Shown one piece after another: positions 1-8,918 of a stretch of 39,460 nucleotides of DNA; the stretch's first letter is position 1, and each line of letters starts with the position of its first letter. The notes beneath the pieces were generated by a model. It had not been told where the DNA came from, searched no databases, and worked only from the letters and a program-made list of their open reading frames with translations. A program made the position numbers and the translations under genes. This stretch comes from Aureispira sp964445645. GTDB taxonomy: Bacteria; Bacteroidota; Bacteroidia; Chitinophagales; Saprospiraceae. Location: contig CAYULH010000040.1 in the NCBI GenBank assembly GCA_964445645.1, positions 1-39,460 on the forward strand, given 5' to 3'.

Positions 1-415
1 AACTTAGTACATTTAATATTGCAAAATATGCTTCTTCTTCATTGAAAAACAATTTAAAATTATGAGCAGATTCATTCCTCCAATTATCTCTGTAATTTTT
101 AAATTGAGGCAAAACTCTGTCATTTAGGATATTATTATCAATGAAGTATTTTTCAATTTGGTATGCTTTAATATTCTGAGCTTGTTCTTCTGTTTTACCA
201 GCAAGTACCATATATCCTTGTCTCGAACATCCTTCAAAAGCTTGATTTGTTCTATAGACTACATCAGTAAAAAACTGTTCGTCATTTTCATCTTTTCCTC
301 TTTCAAAGAAGTAATTAGCTCTCTCGATATGTGTAATTACTGATGCCAAATTCAAATTTGACCTCAATTGGTTGATTCTTTCTACTTGTTCTTTTACAGG
401 ATTTAACACATTCAT
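1..415 (-). CDS. HEPN-like domain protein, 3' end outside window
   Basis: An open frame starts at ATG 415 on the minus strand and runs off the left edge after 138 codons, so the C terminus is unseen. The visible protein is helical. It has a region around residues 25-70 (HIERANYFFERG, then a VVYRTNQAFEG segment) and RNESAH at residues 113-118, which fits the Rx4-6H signature of HEPN domains. HEPN proteins are often RNases in toxin-antitoxin or abortive-infection systems, but many are structural or inactive. The family call rests on this motif and the helical context only. No partner is visible: the next gene leftwards is outside the window and the lipoprotein on the right looks unrelated. Confidence 0.6.
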   Translation of the reverse strand, partial: MNVLNPVKEQVERINQLRSNLNLASVITHIERANYFFERGKDENDEQFFTDVVYRTNQAFEGCSRQGYMVLAGKTEEQAQNIKAYQIEKYFIDNNILNDRVLPQFKNYRDNWRNESAHNFKLFFNEEEAYFAILNVLS

Positions 416-479
416 TTTTAAGTCAGATTTTTGTTTTCTTTTTCCTTATTGCCTGCAACACCCCAATATGGATATATTA

Positions 480-614
480 TTAGTTAGATTTAACAGTTGT
501 GACCTTCATGGTGCAATCGGCACAGCTACAGGCAGCCTTGGGTGGACTGGATAAGATATATTGTGAACGACAATCACAACTGCCATTACAACTTATACTA
601 ATTATCTCCTGCAT
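480..614 (-). pseudogene. Displaced second Cys-rich motif of the neighbouring lipoprotein
   Basis: A 44-codon minus-strand frame, with ATG at 614 and TAA at 480, overlaps the end of the 165-aa lipoprotein in another frame. It encodes SCNGSCDC followed about 20 residues later by CSCADCTMK. The lipoprotein contains the same layout (NCKGDCDC, then CKCDKCAM). The simplest reading is one longer lipoprotein with two Cys-rich repeats whose second repeat has been put out of frame by an indel. A separate small overlapping gene is the alternative. A sequencing error is also possible. Confidence 0.45.
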
Positions 615-1095
615 CACTTTTGGCAAAAATAACATCATCTACTTCGCCATTATCCAATTCATAATAATAATTGATGGCTGGATTATCTTTTTCATAATTA
701 TACAATACAATTTCTTTGATAGAATAATCCATGCCAGTATGTGTATTGTTCATGTATTCCGCAAATTCTTTTAGGTAAGGAACTTCTATAGTTGCATCTG
801 CCAATTCACTATTATACACCTGCCCAGTTCCTGCAAAGGTGTGTTCAATGGTCATAGCGCATTTATCGCATTTGCACTGTATATAGCCACCAGAGCCACT
901 AAAGACACCTTCTAAGCCACAATCACAGTCTCCTTTGCAATTGACTTTGACGCTGTTTGCTTCAAAATCACCACTTTTGGTTACTACCTCTTCTTGCTGT
1001 TCTACTTTTGTCACTTCTTCAATGTTTTCTACTTTGTTACAAGCAAAAACACTCAAAAACAAACTAGAAACTAGAATTAAGATTATTTTATTCAT
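598..1095 (-). CDS. Cys-rich lipoprotein, possible metal binder
   Basis: A 165-aa protein with a lipoprotein signal: Lys3, a hydrophobic stretch and lipobox FAC with Cys19. It is therefore probably anchored in the outer or inner membrane. After an acidic linker (residues 24-50) comes a Cys cluster CKGDCDC, about 16 residues of Gly/Ser, then CKCDKC near residues 75-80. This could bind zinc, copper or a cluster. The C-terminal half is acidic and Tyr/Asn-rich. I do not recognise a family. A similar Cys motif lies just downstream in another frame, so the C terminus may be frameshifted. Confidence 0.7.
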   Translation of the reverse strand: MNKIILILVSSLFLSVFACNKVENIEEVTKVEQQEEVVTKSGDFEANSVKVNCKGDCDCGLEGVFSGSGGYIQCKCDKCAMTIEHTFAGTGQVYNSELADATIEVPYLKEFAEYMNNTHTGMDYSIKEIVLYNYEKDNPAINYYYELDNGEVDDVIFAKSDAGDN

Positions 1096-1276
1096 TTTTG
1101 TGTGTTTATTTCCGTAAAATATTTACGATTGATTAATTTATATGATTAACAAAAACAAAATTAAAAAAAATAATCTTTATATCAAAATAAAATAAAACAA
1201 AATTATGTTAAAGTGACTGTTTTCAAAGAGGAGCAGGGGGGATTTGTTATGATAATTAGAACAGATCATTATCCCT

Positions 1277-2062
1277 TTACTTAGCACGCACAAAAATCAG
1301 CTTAGAGCGACTTTTGCCTGTCTCGCGGGGTTCTATTTCTATGCCATTGATTTTTCGCATGAGCGGCGTGAGCTTTTCAAAACCATAATTGCGGGCATCA
1401 AAAGTGGGTTTTCGCTTTTGCAGCAGCGAGCCAACATCGCCTAAGAATGCCCAGCCATCATCATCGGCTACATCAGAAATTGCTTGTTTGATTAGGCGCA
1501 CCAATTTGCCATTGATGGGTTCTACCGCCGAGCTTTTGGCCACTTTGTTTTTGTCTTTGGTGGTATCAGTGGACTCATTGGAGTCATTGGTTTCCTCTTC
1601 TGATTCTTTTTGTTGTTTTAGAATTTCTACATAAATAAAACGATCACAAGCCACAATAAAAGGCTCTGGGGTTTTGCGCTCGCCTAGCCCAATTACCAAT
1701 TTGCCAGCTTCTCTAAGGCGAGTGGCCAAGCGAGTAAAATCGCTATCGCTCGAAACCAAGCAAAAGCTATCGACCTTGCCCGTGTAAAGAATGTCCATAG
1801 CATCTATAATCATGGCGGCATCCGTCGCATTTTTGCCACGGGTGTAGGCGTATTGTTGTACCGGCGTAATGGCATTGGTCAGGAGCATGGCCTTCCATTT
1901 CTTGAGGTGTGGCTTGGTAAAATCCCCATAAATACGTTTGATGGTAGGATTGCCGTATTTGGCCACTTCTTCGAGCATTTCTTTGACATAAGCCGATGGA
2001 ACATTATCTCCATCAATCAAAACGGCTAGGCGGCTATCGGCATTGTTGTTTTTTGAGTTCAT
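1277..2062 (-). CDS. NYN-domain putative RNase with C-terminal OST-HTH/LOTUS domain
   Basis: A 261-aa protein. Residues 10-150 form a NYN (PIN-like) domain: LIDGDN (Asp17, Asp19), TDAAM with Asp81, and SSDSDF with Asp106 and Asp108, the acidic set expected for metal-dependent RNA cleavage. An acidic Ser/Thr/Glu linker follows (about 150-185). The last 75 residues (LVRLIKQAISD, WAFLGDVGSLLQKRKPTFDARNYGF, KLTPLMRKI) match the OST-HTH/LOTUS RNA-binding fold. The pairing is common in bacterial LabA/DUF88-type proteins. The RNA target is unknown. It stands alone between the Cys-rich lipoprotein and asnS. Confidence 0.85.
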   Translation of the reverse strand: MNSKNNNADSRLAVLIDGDNVPSAYVKEMLEEVAKYGNPTIKRIYGDFTKPHLKKWKAMLLTNAITPVQQYAYTRGKNATDAAMIIDAMDILYTGKVDSFCLVSSDSDFTRLATRLREAGKLVIGLGERKTPEPFIVACDRFIYVEILKQQKESEEETNDSNESTDTTKDKNKVAKSSAVEPINGKLVRLIKQAISDVADDDGWAFLGDVGSLLQKRKPTFDARNYGFEKLTPLMRKINGIEIEPRETGKSRSKLIFVRAK

Positions 2063-2243
2063 AATAATTGAGTGCTGGCTGCTTTGTTGGTTATAAGTAG
2101 AATAGTCTTTGGCAAAGCAGCAATGTCTTATTTTAGTGTTTGATTATAACAATCTTTACTTTAACAAAAGAGCATGGTGATTGTTGTGTTTATTGTCATT
2201 ATTCTGTCAGGTACTTATTACACCAAATAAACCAAAAAGAAAA

Positions 2244-2280
2244 ATGCGCCTTTTCAAGCTAGAAAAGACGCATGATTTTT
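2244..2280. terminator. Bidirectional hairpin terminator downstream of asnS
   Basis: A 12-bp stem with one mismatch (2244-2255 with 2262-2273) and a 6-nt loop, flanked by A-rich sequence on the left and a T run on the right. It lies directly after the asnS stop and can terminate leftward transcription. Confidence 0.7.
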
Positions 2281-2293
2281 TATGTATAAAGCT

Positions 2294-3826
2294 CTAAGGC
2301 TTGATGTGACCATAACGGCGAGGAAAAGGAATGGTTTCACGGACGTGGTGCAAATCGCAAGACCAACGTACCAAACGTTCCAAACCAAGCCCAAAACCTG
2401 AATGTGGCACAGAGCCAAAACGACGCAAATCCAGATACCATTCAAAATCGGCCTGATCGAGTTCGTGTTCCTCGATTTTACGCAATAGAATATCAATGTC
2501 TGTTTCTCTTTCAGAACCTCCAATGATTTCGCCAAAGCCATCTGGTGCCAACAAATCCACCCCTTTTACAAATTCGGGTTGTCCATCTACTTCCTTCATG
2601 TAGAATGCCTTGATTTTGCTGGGCCAGTTGTAGACCATTACAGGCGTAGAGAAAACACGAGTCAATACGGTTTCATCCGAGCTTCCCAAATCTTCGCCAT
2701 GTTGGAAGTTCTTGGCCGATTCAATCCATTGAGGAATGTTGCGGAGTTGTTCTTCAGCTATTTTGATTTCGGCTTGCAATTTGGCAATTACATTTTGATT
2801 GTGTTTGCGTGCGCCTTTTTTCATGCCCGCTTTCATGGCCTTTTCACGCTCTGCAATGTCTTTTTGGTGATCTTCAATCAACTGTTTGGCCGCAGCCAAA
2901 TCTGCCTCTTGTAAGGCAATGGCGTTTTTGCCCTCTACATCTTGTGTACCATTTAGGATTTTGACCGCCTCGCTATAAGCCACTTTCGGAAAAGTACTGT
3001 CCAATACTGCTTGCAGGGGAGCGGTATCACGTTCTAGCATTTTGAACTCTGCTTGGCAACGTTCTAGCACACGCCCAATAACATGCTTGATAAAACGCTC
3101 TATCAATTCCATGTTATCCTCATTGGTTGCAAAAGCCACTTCTGGCTCAATCATCCAAAACTCGGCCAAGTGGCGAGGCGTATTGGATTTTTCGGAGCGG
3201 AAGGTAGGCCCAAAGGTGTACACTTTGTTCATGGCCATTGCCATTGCTTCGGCATATAATTGGCCTGATTGCGACAAGTAAGCTGGTTGCCCAAAAAAGT
3301 CGGTTTCAAACAAATCTGTCGTGCCTTCGCAAGCAGAACCCGTCATCAAGGGCGCATCCATTTGAACAAAACCATCGTTTTGGAAAAACTCGTGAATGCC
3401 CATAATAAGCTGGTTACGCACCCGATTGATGGCCCACTGGCGGCGGCGACGCAACCACAAATGGCGGTGTTCTTCTAGGAAGTTGGGGCCGTGTTCGGCA
3501 TCGGTCTTGGTAATGGGAAAGTCCTTGGCTAGGTGATAAATCTCAAAGCTTTCTACCTGAAGCTCGTAGCCTCCAATGCTGTTTTCGCTGTGCAGCAGTT
3601 TGCCCGTAAAGGCAACCGAACTCTCTAAGGTCAAGCGTTTGGACTCCTCAAATGGTGCTTCGCCTACATTATCGAGCGAAACGACACATTGGGCAAAACC
3701 TGTTCCATCTCTAAAGTCGTAAAAATGATTGGTTTTGCCTTGGCGCAATTTATCAATCCATCCTTTGAGGGTGATGGTGTCCCCGTCTTTATATTGTGCA
3801 AGGTCTTGAATATATTGGTGTTGCAT
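2294..3826 (-). CDS. asnS: Asparaginyl-tRNA synthetase
   Basis: A 510-aa class IIb aminoacyl-tRNA synthetase that charges tRNA-Asn. The N-terminal OB fold reads TLKGWIDKLRQGKTNHFYDFRDGTG (broken by motif: GWIDKLR and FRDGTGFAQ). Motif 2 is FRSEKSNTPRHLAEFWMIEPE and motif 3 is GFGLGLERLVRW near the C terminus. A Lys/Glu-rich helical insertion of about 65 residues (roughly 285-350, including KAMKAGMKKGARK) lies between motifs 2 and 3 and makes the protein longer than the E. coli enzyme; Bacteroidota AsnS proteins often carry such an insertion. The gene is monocistronic, with a terminator at 2244-2280. Confidence 0.97.
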   Translation of the reverse strand: MQHQYIQDLAQYKDGDTITLKGWIDKLRQGKTNHFYDFRDGTGFAQCVVSLDNVGEAPFEESKRLTLESSVAFTGKLLHSENSIGGYELQVESFEIYHLAKDFPITKTDAEHGPNFLEEHRHLWLRRRRQWAINRVRNQLIMGIHEFFQNDGFVQMDAPLMTGSACEGTTDLFETDFFGQPAYLSQSGQLYAEAMAMAMNKVYTFGPTFRSEKSNTPRHLAEFWMIEPEVAFATNEDNMELIERFIKHVIGRVLERCQAEFKMLERDTAPLQAVLDSTFPKVAYSEAVKILNGTQDVEGKNAIALQEADLAAAKQLIEDHQKDIAEREKAMKAGMKKGARKHNQNVIAKLQAEIKIAEEQLRNIPQWIESAKNFQHGEDLGSSDETVLTRVFSTPVMVYNWPSKIKAFYMKEVDGQPEFVKGVDLLAPDGFGEIIGGSERETDIDILLRKIEEHELDQADFEWYLDLRRFGSVPHSGFGLGLERLVRWSCDLHHVRETIPFPRRYGHIKP

Positions 3827-4022
3827 ATTTTAAGTACAGTAGTTTTGCAAGTTGATTTATTCTAAAAAGCTATGGAACAACCAAGTTATTAGAATAATAA
3901 TTCCCACAAAAATAAAATTTAAGTTCTATAGCAAAACATTTCGCTCTACTAAATTTTGGAAGCTTTGAGATTTGCACCTTGTAAATGCTCCCCAAAAGTA
4001 AGATTTTGGGCAAGGAATTGTT

Positions 4023-4904
4023 TTAGATGTCCATGAGTTGGATGGCACGAACCACCTCCTCGGGGGCTTCAAAGTTTAGGCAATGCCCTTTTTCTTGAAC
4101 AGTAATCTTAGTGGTGTTGGGGATATGTTTGGCAATCATAGTGCTATGAAAAGGCGGCGTTGTAGCATCTTTTTCGCCAATAAGCACAGCACAGGGAATC
4201 TGGATTTGGTGTAATTGTTTGTAATAATTCTCCTGAATAAAAGCTTTTAGAATGGGAATAAGGGGGATATGTTTTTGTTGTGCGATGACTTCTGGCACAG
4301 CACGCACTATTTCTGGGTCGGGATTGGTTCCTAGCAGCGATTTGGCAAATTGTTTTTTTAGAGCTTCCCAACGCATTAACTTAGATAGAATTCTCAATCG
4401 TACTAAAGGAATCTGTAGGCGATTTTGAAAGTTTTTTCTATTAATATCTCCTGCAAACGTAGCTACAAGGACACAGCTCTTTACTTTTTGGTGGTAAAAT
4501 TCTGGATGTTCTATTAGAAATTTCATACTCAAAAAACCGCCCATAGAATGCCCTACTAGTATGCACTTTTCCAACTGAAAGTGTTCGATGAGATGTTTGT
4601 AGTCGGAGGCCATGGAGGCCGAGCTAATGCCATTTTTGCCTATAGTGGATTGGCCATGTCCTCGCTGGTCAAATATAATGGTTTGATAATTGGCTTGATG
4701 CAATTGTTGGATGACGACACTCCATGCTGTGTGGTCGTAGCTGTAGCCATGCGCCAACAAAACAGTAGTTTTTCCTTTGCCTGATAGGATAGTATGGATT
4801 TGGGTGCCGTCTGGCATTTCTACAATTTCTACTTTGCCCTCTACAGGTTGAGATAGTTCAAATTTTTGATACATGCTAGATTGATTTTTGATTGTGCTAG
4901 GCAA
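4023..4904 (-). CDS. Alpha/beta-hydrolase fold protein
   Basis: A 293-aa hydrolase. It shows the oxyanion region LLAHGYS (about 49-55), FDQRGHGQS (78-86), the nucleophile elbow VGHSMGG with Ser120, the acid in IGEKDATTP (Asp246) and the base in EKGHCLNFE (His274), so the full catalytic triad is present. A four-helix cap lies between about 145 and 235. No signal peptide, so cytoplasmic. The substrate cannot be told; esterases, peroxidases, lactonases and MhpC-like enzymes share this layout. An internal ATG at 4874 would give a protein 10 residues shorter and cannot be excluded. Confidence 0.85.
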   Translation of the reverse strand: MPSTIKNQSSMYQKFELSQPVEGKVEIVEMPDGTQIHTILSGKGKTTVLLAHGYSYDHTAWSVVIQQLHQANYQTIIFDQRGHGQSTIGKNGISSASMASDYKHLIEHFQLEKCILVGHSMGGFLSMKFLIEHPEFYHQKVKSCVLVATFAGDINRKNFQNRLQIPLVRLRILSKLMRWEALKKQFAKSLLGTNPDPEIVRAVPEVIAQQKHIPLIPILKAFIQENYYKQLHQIQIPCAVLIGEKDATTPPFHSTMIAKHIPNTTKITVQEKGHCLNFEAPEEVVRAIQLMDI

Positions 4905-4950
4905 TATACATGTATTTTATTTTAAATAATAGTACTATATGCTGTAGGGA

Positions 4951-4986
4951 CAAAAAAAATACCCCAGCTCCTTGTGAGTGGGGTAT
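4951..4986 (-). terminator. Leftward intrinsic terminator
   Basis: Stem 4959-4966 with 4979-4986 (ATACCCCA/TGGGGTAT), extended inward by CTC/GAG, followed on the minus strand by eight T. It ends leftward transcription about 50 bases before the hydrolase start, so some transcript must come from 5.0-5.6 kb. Confidence 0.7.
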
Positions 4987-5100
4987 GAGAAGAACAGTAA
5001 TTTCGCTAAAAACATACTATCTAATATTGTGAAGTTGCCCTAGTGGCAACTGTTGTATTCTGCTGCAAAAGAAAGAGATTAAAACAAGAAATAAAAACTT
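4951..5100 (-). ncRNA. Candidate small RNA of about 150 nt
   Basis: A leftward unit with a TAATTTTG-like box at 5104-5111, a GTTGCC/GGCAAC hairpin in the middle and a strong terminator at 4951-4986, and no open reading frame of note. No known family was recognised. No clear -33 TTG is visible at the right distance, which weakens the case. Confidence 0.25.
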
Positions 5101-5268
5101 GGGCAAAATTAGTTTTATAAACGCTTAAATAGCTATTTTTTCACTCTATTGGACGTTTATTCATCAGACATTTTATTGTTTGGAAGGTCTATAAAACAAC
5201 CATATAATGACTGGTTATGGATTCCAAAAAACAAATGCTTGCTAAGTTGTTAAAAATCAAAAAAAATC

Positions 5269-5325
5269 GAAGAAAGGACAGAAAGAACGTCAGTACTCGT
5301 TGATTTCTGTCCAATTCTTCTTTTT
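5269..5325. terminator. Long hairpin, probably a bidirectional terminator
   Basis: GAAGAA-A-GGACAGAAA (5269-5284) pairs with TTTCTGTCC-AA-TTCTTC (5304-5320); an inner AACG/CGTT pair extends it. T runs follow on the plus strand and on the minus strand. A second hairpin follows at 5340-5376 (CTAACC/GGTTAG with inner AATGC/GCATT). Confidence 0.55.
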
Positions 5326-5546
5326 CCTTCTTTCAAAGACTAACCGTAATGCAAAGGCATTGCCAAACTGGTTAGAAAACTTATTTTAACAGAAATTTTA
5401 TCTTATCAATTCAAAATAAAATTGTCTATAAATCTCTCTGAGCACAATATAGGAATATTAATGCAACTTTGTTGCGTTAAGAGTTTTTTTTAGTTTTTTT
5501 TTTTGAAAAAGGTGTATTTGATAGTGGGGGCTGCTGGCAAAATAAA

Positions 5547-5585
5547 GGCAGCTAAGAGATTTCTCTTAGCTGCCCTTTTTAGAGT
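5547..5585. terminator. Terminator downstream of the metalloprotease
   Basis: A perfect 13-bp stem GGCAGCTAAGAGA with its complement (5547-5559 and 5562-5574), minimal loop, and a T run on the plus strand. It lies 30 bases after the metalloprotease stop and works for leftward transcripts as well, with TTTATT on that side. Confidence 0.75.
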
Positions 5586-5603
5586 TAATTGCCTCCAACT
5601 GGT

Positions 5604-7805
5604 TTATTGTAGCGTCACTTTTTGATGTGCAATAATGCGCTGTTGGTTTTCAATAACTACTGTGTAAATTCCAGCAGGCAATTGTTGTACTTGTAGTTGG
5701 ATATTTTCTTGAGCATTGTTGGTAATTGTGTGGTTGCTCGCATACTGAACCTGTCCTAGCATATTGATAACCTTGATATTTATTTCTTCATTGGTTTCAA
5801 AAGCATTGAGTTGTAGGTTGAGTACATCTTTGGCAGGGTTGGGGAATATATTTACCTCAACACCATTATCTATACTACTAAAAGTATTTAATGCTGGATC
5901 ATTTTTGCTGTTTTCTGAGCCTCTGTAAACACTTCTTACCTGGCCTTTGACACGGTCTTCATCAATCATGGCTAGCATAGGAGCAGGGGTGTTGCTACAG
6001 CCATACATGTTTACATAATCAATTGCAATACCATCCGTAGTAGCTGCATAGTTATCATATTGTTGGAATCTTACAATAAATTCTTCTGATAAACTCAATC
6101 CATTCAAACTAGCTAAGTTGTCAATGTCTAAGCTTACTGCATTCCATACATTATTGCTTGTACTAGTCAAGTCATAAACTTTAACAAAATTTTCTCCACC
6201 GTCATCTGACAAGTAAACACCGTCAGTAGTATGGGTTTCATCATTGAATTCTTTCCAACGGAAGTATAGGGTTACATTAGAACAAGTAGATAAATCTACT
6301 CTCAAATCTGCTTGATTGGTAGCATACTGACCATTTTGCTTGCTATCCATTACCAAGTGATAAGCACCAGAGTAAGGGCCATTGAGATTGGTTAGGCGTG
6401 CACGACCAAATTCATTGTCGCTTTGAGTCAACCAGTAATCGTCTAGGACACCAGAATTGAAGTTGGTAAAGTAAGGCAACTTGGCATAGCCGCTTTGATG
6501 ACATCTAGCAGCATAGACAGACATATAGTCGATATTGAAATCTCCTGAACAACCCGGATCTGGATCAACTAGTTTGATCTCTACTTTTCCATCTTGTGTT
6601 AGGTTAGAGATATTGTAAATGTAAATATAGGTATAGGCACAACTAGTTGAAGATAGTGTAAAATCTTTTTGGTAAGCGCCATCAATATAAACTTCTGAGC
6701 TACCACTTTGCCATCCACCAAGTAATGAAAGACGTAATTTGTCCGTACCAGCGGGCACATCAAATTCTACACTTACAAAATCACCTCCTGTATTGGGGGC
6801 ATTGCTACAAGAGCCTACACGCAATTGGTTGGGATCACTATCACAGTTGTAAACAGTAGTGGTGTATACATTGGAAGAAGTGGTGTAGTTATTTCCACTA
6901 GTAGTGGTTCCAAAATTGAAAGCTCCTACATAATCATAAGAAAAGCAAGAACAAGTTAGATAGCCTCTATCATTGATGGCACTGTAGCGTAAACGAGCAA
7001 TTTGTCCATCTGTAAATTCTGTTCTACAGCTTTTTCTAGAATAAGACATGATGTTTCTGGTAGGAGGGGTGTAGCTATCACCATTGGCATCTGTTGCACT
7101 TCCTGTATAGACACAACTGGAGTTAACCGAACCACTCAAATTAGGATCAGCTTCTGTATCACAAATTCTATCACCAGCAGTAGTACAGTTAGAGCCATTT
7201 ACTAGCTCATTGCCACTTTGGTGGGTGTGGTACAAAGAAAAATAGTGTCCAAATTCGTGGATAAATGTACTTCCATTATTAATACATCCATTGGACATAA
7301 AAATACGATCCTGACCTCCAGGAAAATAGGCATAACCACAATAAGAGCTTGCACCATTGCCTACACTATTACAGTGAAATACATTAACAACATTGGATAC
7401 TTCATAAGCACCAGCTAAGGCAGCTTCTTGGCTTTGGTCAAAGTCATAATAAGTATCATTGTTAACATAGGCGCGACTACATTCATAGAATTGAATATTA
7501 GCAGGAGCATAAGCAACATTAAGCTCATCCATAGCATTTTGTAGGTCGCTGTTGCTCACCCCGCCACTACCATCTGTTCGGCGTACAATAATTTGTCGAA
7601 CAGGAATACGGATAGTACCTACACGGCCATTGTCTACAAAACGTTGACGAGCTAGGGCGGTACGATCTAGACGCTGTTGTTGGCGAGGAGTAACTTTGGA
7701 GCCACATTCTTCATGTGGAGCATGTACATGGGTGTTATTTTGTGCAACCAGAATACTGGTGCAAAGGCATAGAGAGACCATTAACAATTTTGAAATTGAA
7801 TTCAT
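5604..7805 (-). CDS. Secreted M43-like zinc metalloprotease with T9SS sorting domain
   Basis: The start was set at ATG 7805 because a normal signal peptide begins there (MNSISKLLMVSLCLCTSILVAQ); the upstream in-frame extension is not signal-like. The protein is 733 aa. The catalytic zinc site is HEFGHYFSLYH at 183-193, and the Met-turn is NIMSYS (Met253), as in M43 peptidases such as cytophagalysin/ulilysin. The central part (about 260-640) holds two beta-sandwich-like regions with many Cys, probably adhesive domains. The last 80 residues (VNIFPNPAKDVLNLQL, LPAGIYTVVIE) are a type A type IX secretion sorting domain, so the enzyme is exported and cell-surface attached or released. It probably degrades extracellular protein. 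Confidence 0.93.
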   Translation of the reverse strand: MNSISKLLMVSLCLCTSILVAQNNTHVHAPHEECGSKVTPRQQQRLDRTALARQRFVDNGRVGTIRIPVRQIIVRRTDGSGGVSNSDLQNAMDELNVAYAPANIQFYECSRAYVNNDTYYDFDQSQEAALAGAYEVSNVVNVFHCNSVGNGASSYCGYAYFPGGQDRIFMSNGCINNGSTFIHEFGHYFSLYHTHQSGNELVNGSNCTTAGDRICDTEADPNLSGSVNSSCVYTGSATDANGDSYTPPTRNIMSYSRKSCRTEFTDGQIARLRYSAINDRGYLTCSCFSYDYVGAFNFGTTTSGNNYTTSSNVYTTTVYNCDSDPNQLRVGSCSNAPNTGGDFVSVEFDVPAGTDKLRLSLLGGWQSGSSEVYIDGAYQKDFTLSSTSCAYTYIYIYNISNLTQDGKVEIKLVDPDPGCSGDFNIDYMSVYAARCHQSGYAKLPYFTNFNSGVLDDYWLTQSDNEFGRARLTNLNGPYSGAYHLVMDSKQNGQYATNQADLRVDLSTCSNVTLYFRWKEFNDETHTTDGVYLSDDGGENFVKVYDLTSTSNNVWNAVSLDIDNLASLNGLSLSEEFIVRFQQYDNYAATTDGIAIDYVNMYGCSNTPAPMLAMIDEDRVKGQVRSVYRGSENSKNDPALNTFSSIDNGVEVNIFPNPAKDVLNLQLNAFETNEEINIKVINMLGQVQYASNHTITNNAQENIQLQVQQLPAGIYTVVIENQQRIIAHQKVTLQ

Positions 7806-8225
7806 ATTAATTGGTGTTTTACAAAGCTTAGTGTATGGTTTGGGGATTAGGCTTTGTGGGTTAAAAAAGTACTGATGTGAGGTTCTTTTACGCAAAATTA
7901 TCACAGTAATGTTAAAAAAAAAAATTTTTAAATGATTATTTCATAGTTTTGTAAAGAATTTTTTTTGAATTATGATTTGTTGAAAATTAGTGTAAGTACA
8001 TTAAATTTGAATGTAAGTACATTGAATGGAAGTTCAAGATCTGTTTGATTTTAATATAGAAATAATATGGAAGTGCTGGTGTGCTAATGCAGTTTTGCAG
8101 AGTGGTTACACTACATGCAGTAAATAATTTTATAAAACAGAAAAAGAACTGCTTGGAACACAAAAGAATTAAACCTTCCAACCTTTGTATCTTAATTGCC
8201 GTCTTAATAAAAAAATGGTAGCACT
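7806..8225. promoter_or_regulatory. Divergent intergenic region with a 21-bp-spaced repeat
   Basis: 420 bases between the divergent metalloprotease and lipoprotein genes. TGTAAGTACATT occurs twice, at 7991-8002 and 8012-8023, exactly 21 bases apart, so both copies lie on the same face of the helix. This looks like a tandem regulator site. A TAATTTTG-like box for the leftward gene is at 7893-7900. No gene was found. Confidence 0.4.
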
Positions 8226-8903
8226 ATGAGATTGAAGATTTTTTGTGGTTTTTTATTGTTTATTTTTGCTTGTTCAAAATTAGACGAATTAAAACAACCA
8301 ACGAGCATTGGTTTTGATTTGGGCTTGTCAGCAACACAGTTTCTCAATGGGGAATTGGTGTTCAACAACGGGTATATCCAATTGAGTGATTTTATTTTTG
8401 ACGGGGAGCGAACAGAAGGGAGTGCAGTTTATTTTAATACAGGGTACGAAAAAACCATACAAGTTCCGTTCAAAAAGCCTGCTTTGGAAACGATGACTTT
8501 TGATGTGCCGCAAGGTATTTATACTAGTATAAATATTCGGTTGGGTACGGAAGAAAAACCAAGTGTCTTAGTATTGGAAGGGGAGTGGCATCCCAACAGT
8601 GCTGCTCCTGTGTATGTACAATTAGAATTGAGGGATGTTGAACAATGGTCAATCATAGCTAAGAACAGCGCACGCCAGCAACAGCCCCTAACACTAACTG
8701 CTCAAAAAGCAACGGCTAGTATGGTGTTACAGCCGCATTTATGGATTACAAACGAGCAGCTTGATTTGTGGCAAATGGCCGAAACTAGTCTTGTGAATGG
8801 TCGAACCACTCTATTGGTTAATTCTACTACTAACGTTGCATTATACGAGGCAATCCATAAGTTATTTATAACCAATATGCCTTGTGCTTTGATTGAATCC
8901 TAA
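8226..8903 (+). CDS. Lipoprotein of unknown function, upstream of ECF sigma gene
   Basis: A 225-aa protein with a lipoprotein signal ending in FIFAC (Cys16). The mature part is beta-rich, with alternating hydrophobic residues (FNNGYIQLSDFIFDGER, GIYTSINIRLGT) suggesting a sandwich fold. No family was recognised. Its stop is 15 bases before the ATG of the sigma factor, so it is probably co-transcribed with the sigma and envelope genes and may be part of the same signalling or envelope module. Confidence 0.75.
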   Translation: MRLKIFCGFLLFIFACSKLDELKQPTSIGFDLGLSATQFLNGELVFNNGYIQLSDFIFDGERTEGSAVYFNTGYEKTIQVPFKKPALETMTFDVPQGIYTSINIRLGTEEKPSVLVLEGEWHPNSAAPVYVQLELRDVEQWSIIAKNSARQQQPLTLTAQKATASMVLQPHLWITNEQLDLWQMAETSLVNGRTTLLVNSTTNVALYEAIHKLFITNMPCALIES

Positions 8904-8918
8904 AAATAATTGTGTACC

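Larger units (their letters stand above)
4905..5603. other. Gene-free structured intergenic region
   Basis: About 700 bases without a convincing gene between the hydrolase start and the metalloprotease stop. It holds three separate hairpins (4959-4986, 5269-5320, 5340-5376), a short hairpin GTTGCC/GGCAAC at about 5034-5050, and the terminator at 5547-5574. On the minus strand a TAATTTTG box (5104-5111) could start a short transcript ending at the hairpin with a T8 run at 4951-4986. I see no known RNA family here. Confidence 0.5.

Noticed and set aside
158..774. Plus-strand open frames near the left edge
   Set aside because: They are low-complexity and opposite the HEPN-like frame and the lipoprotein, which have clear protein features.
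3977..4015. Hairpin after the hydrolase stop (CCCAAAA/TTTTGGG with outer CCTTG/CAAGG)
   Set aside because: It is a real palindrome but lacks a T run on the minus strand, so I did not list it as a terminator.
4581..4784. Plus-strand open frame opposite the hydrolase
   Set aside because: It is antisense to a gene with a full catalytic triad and has no start context or family features.
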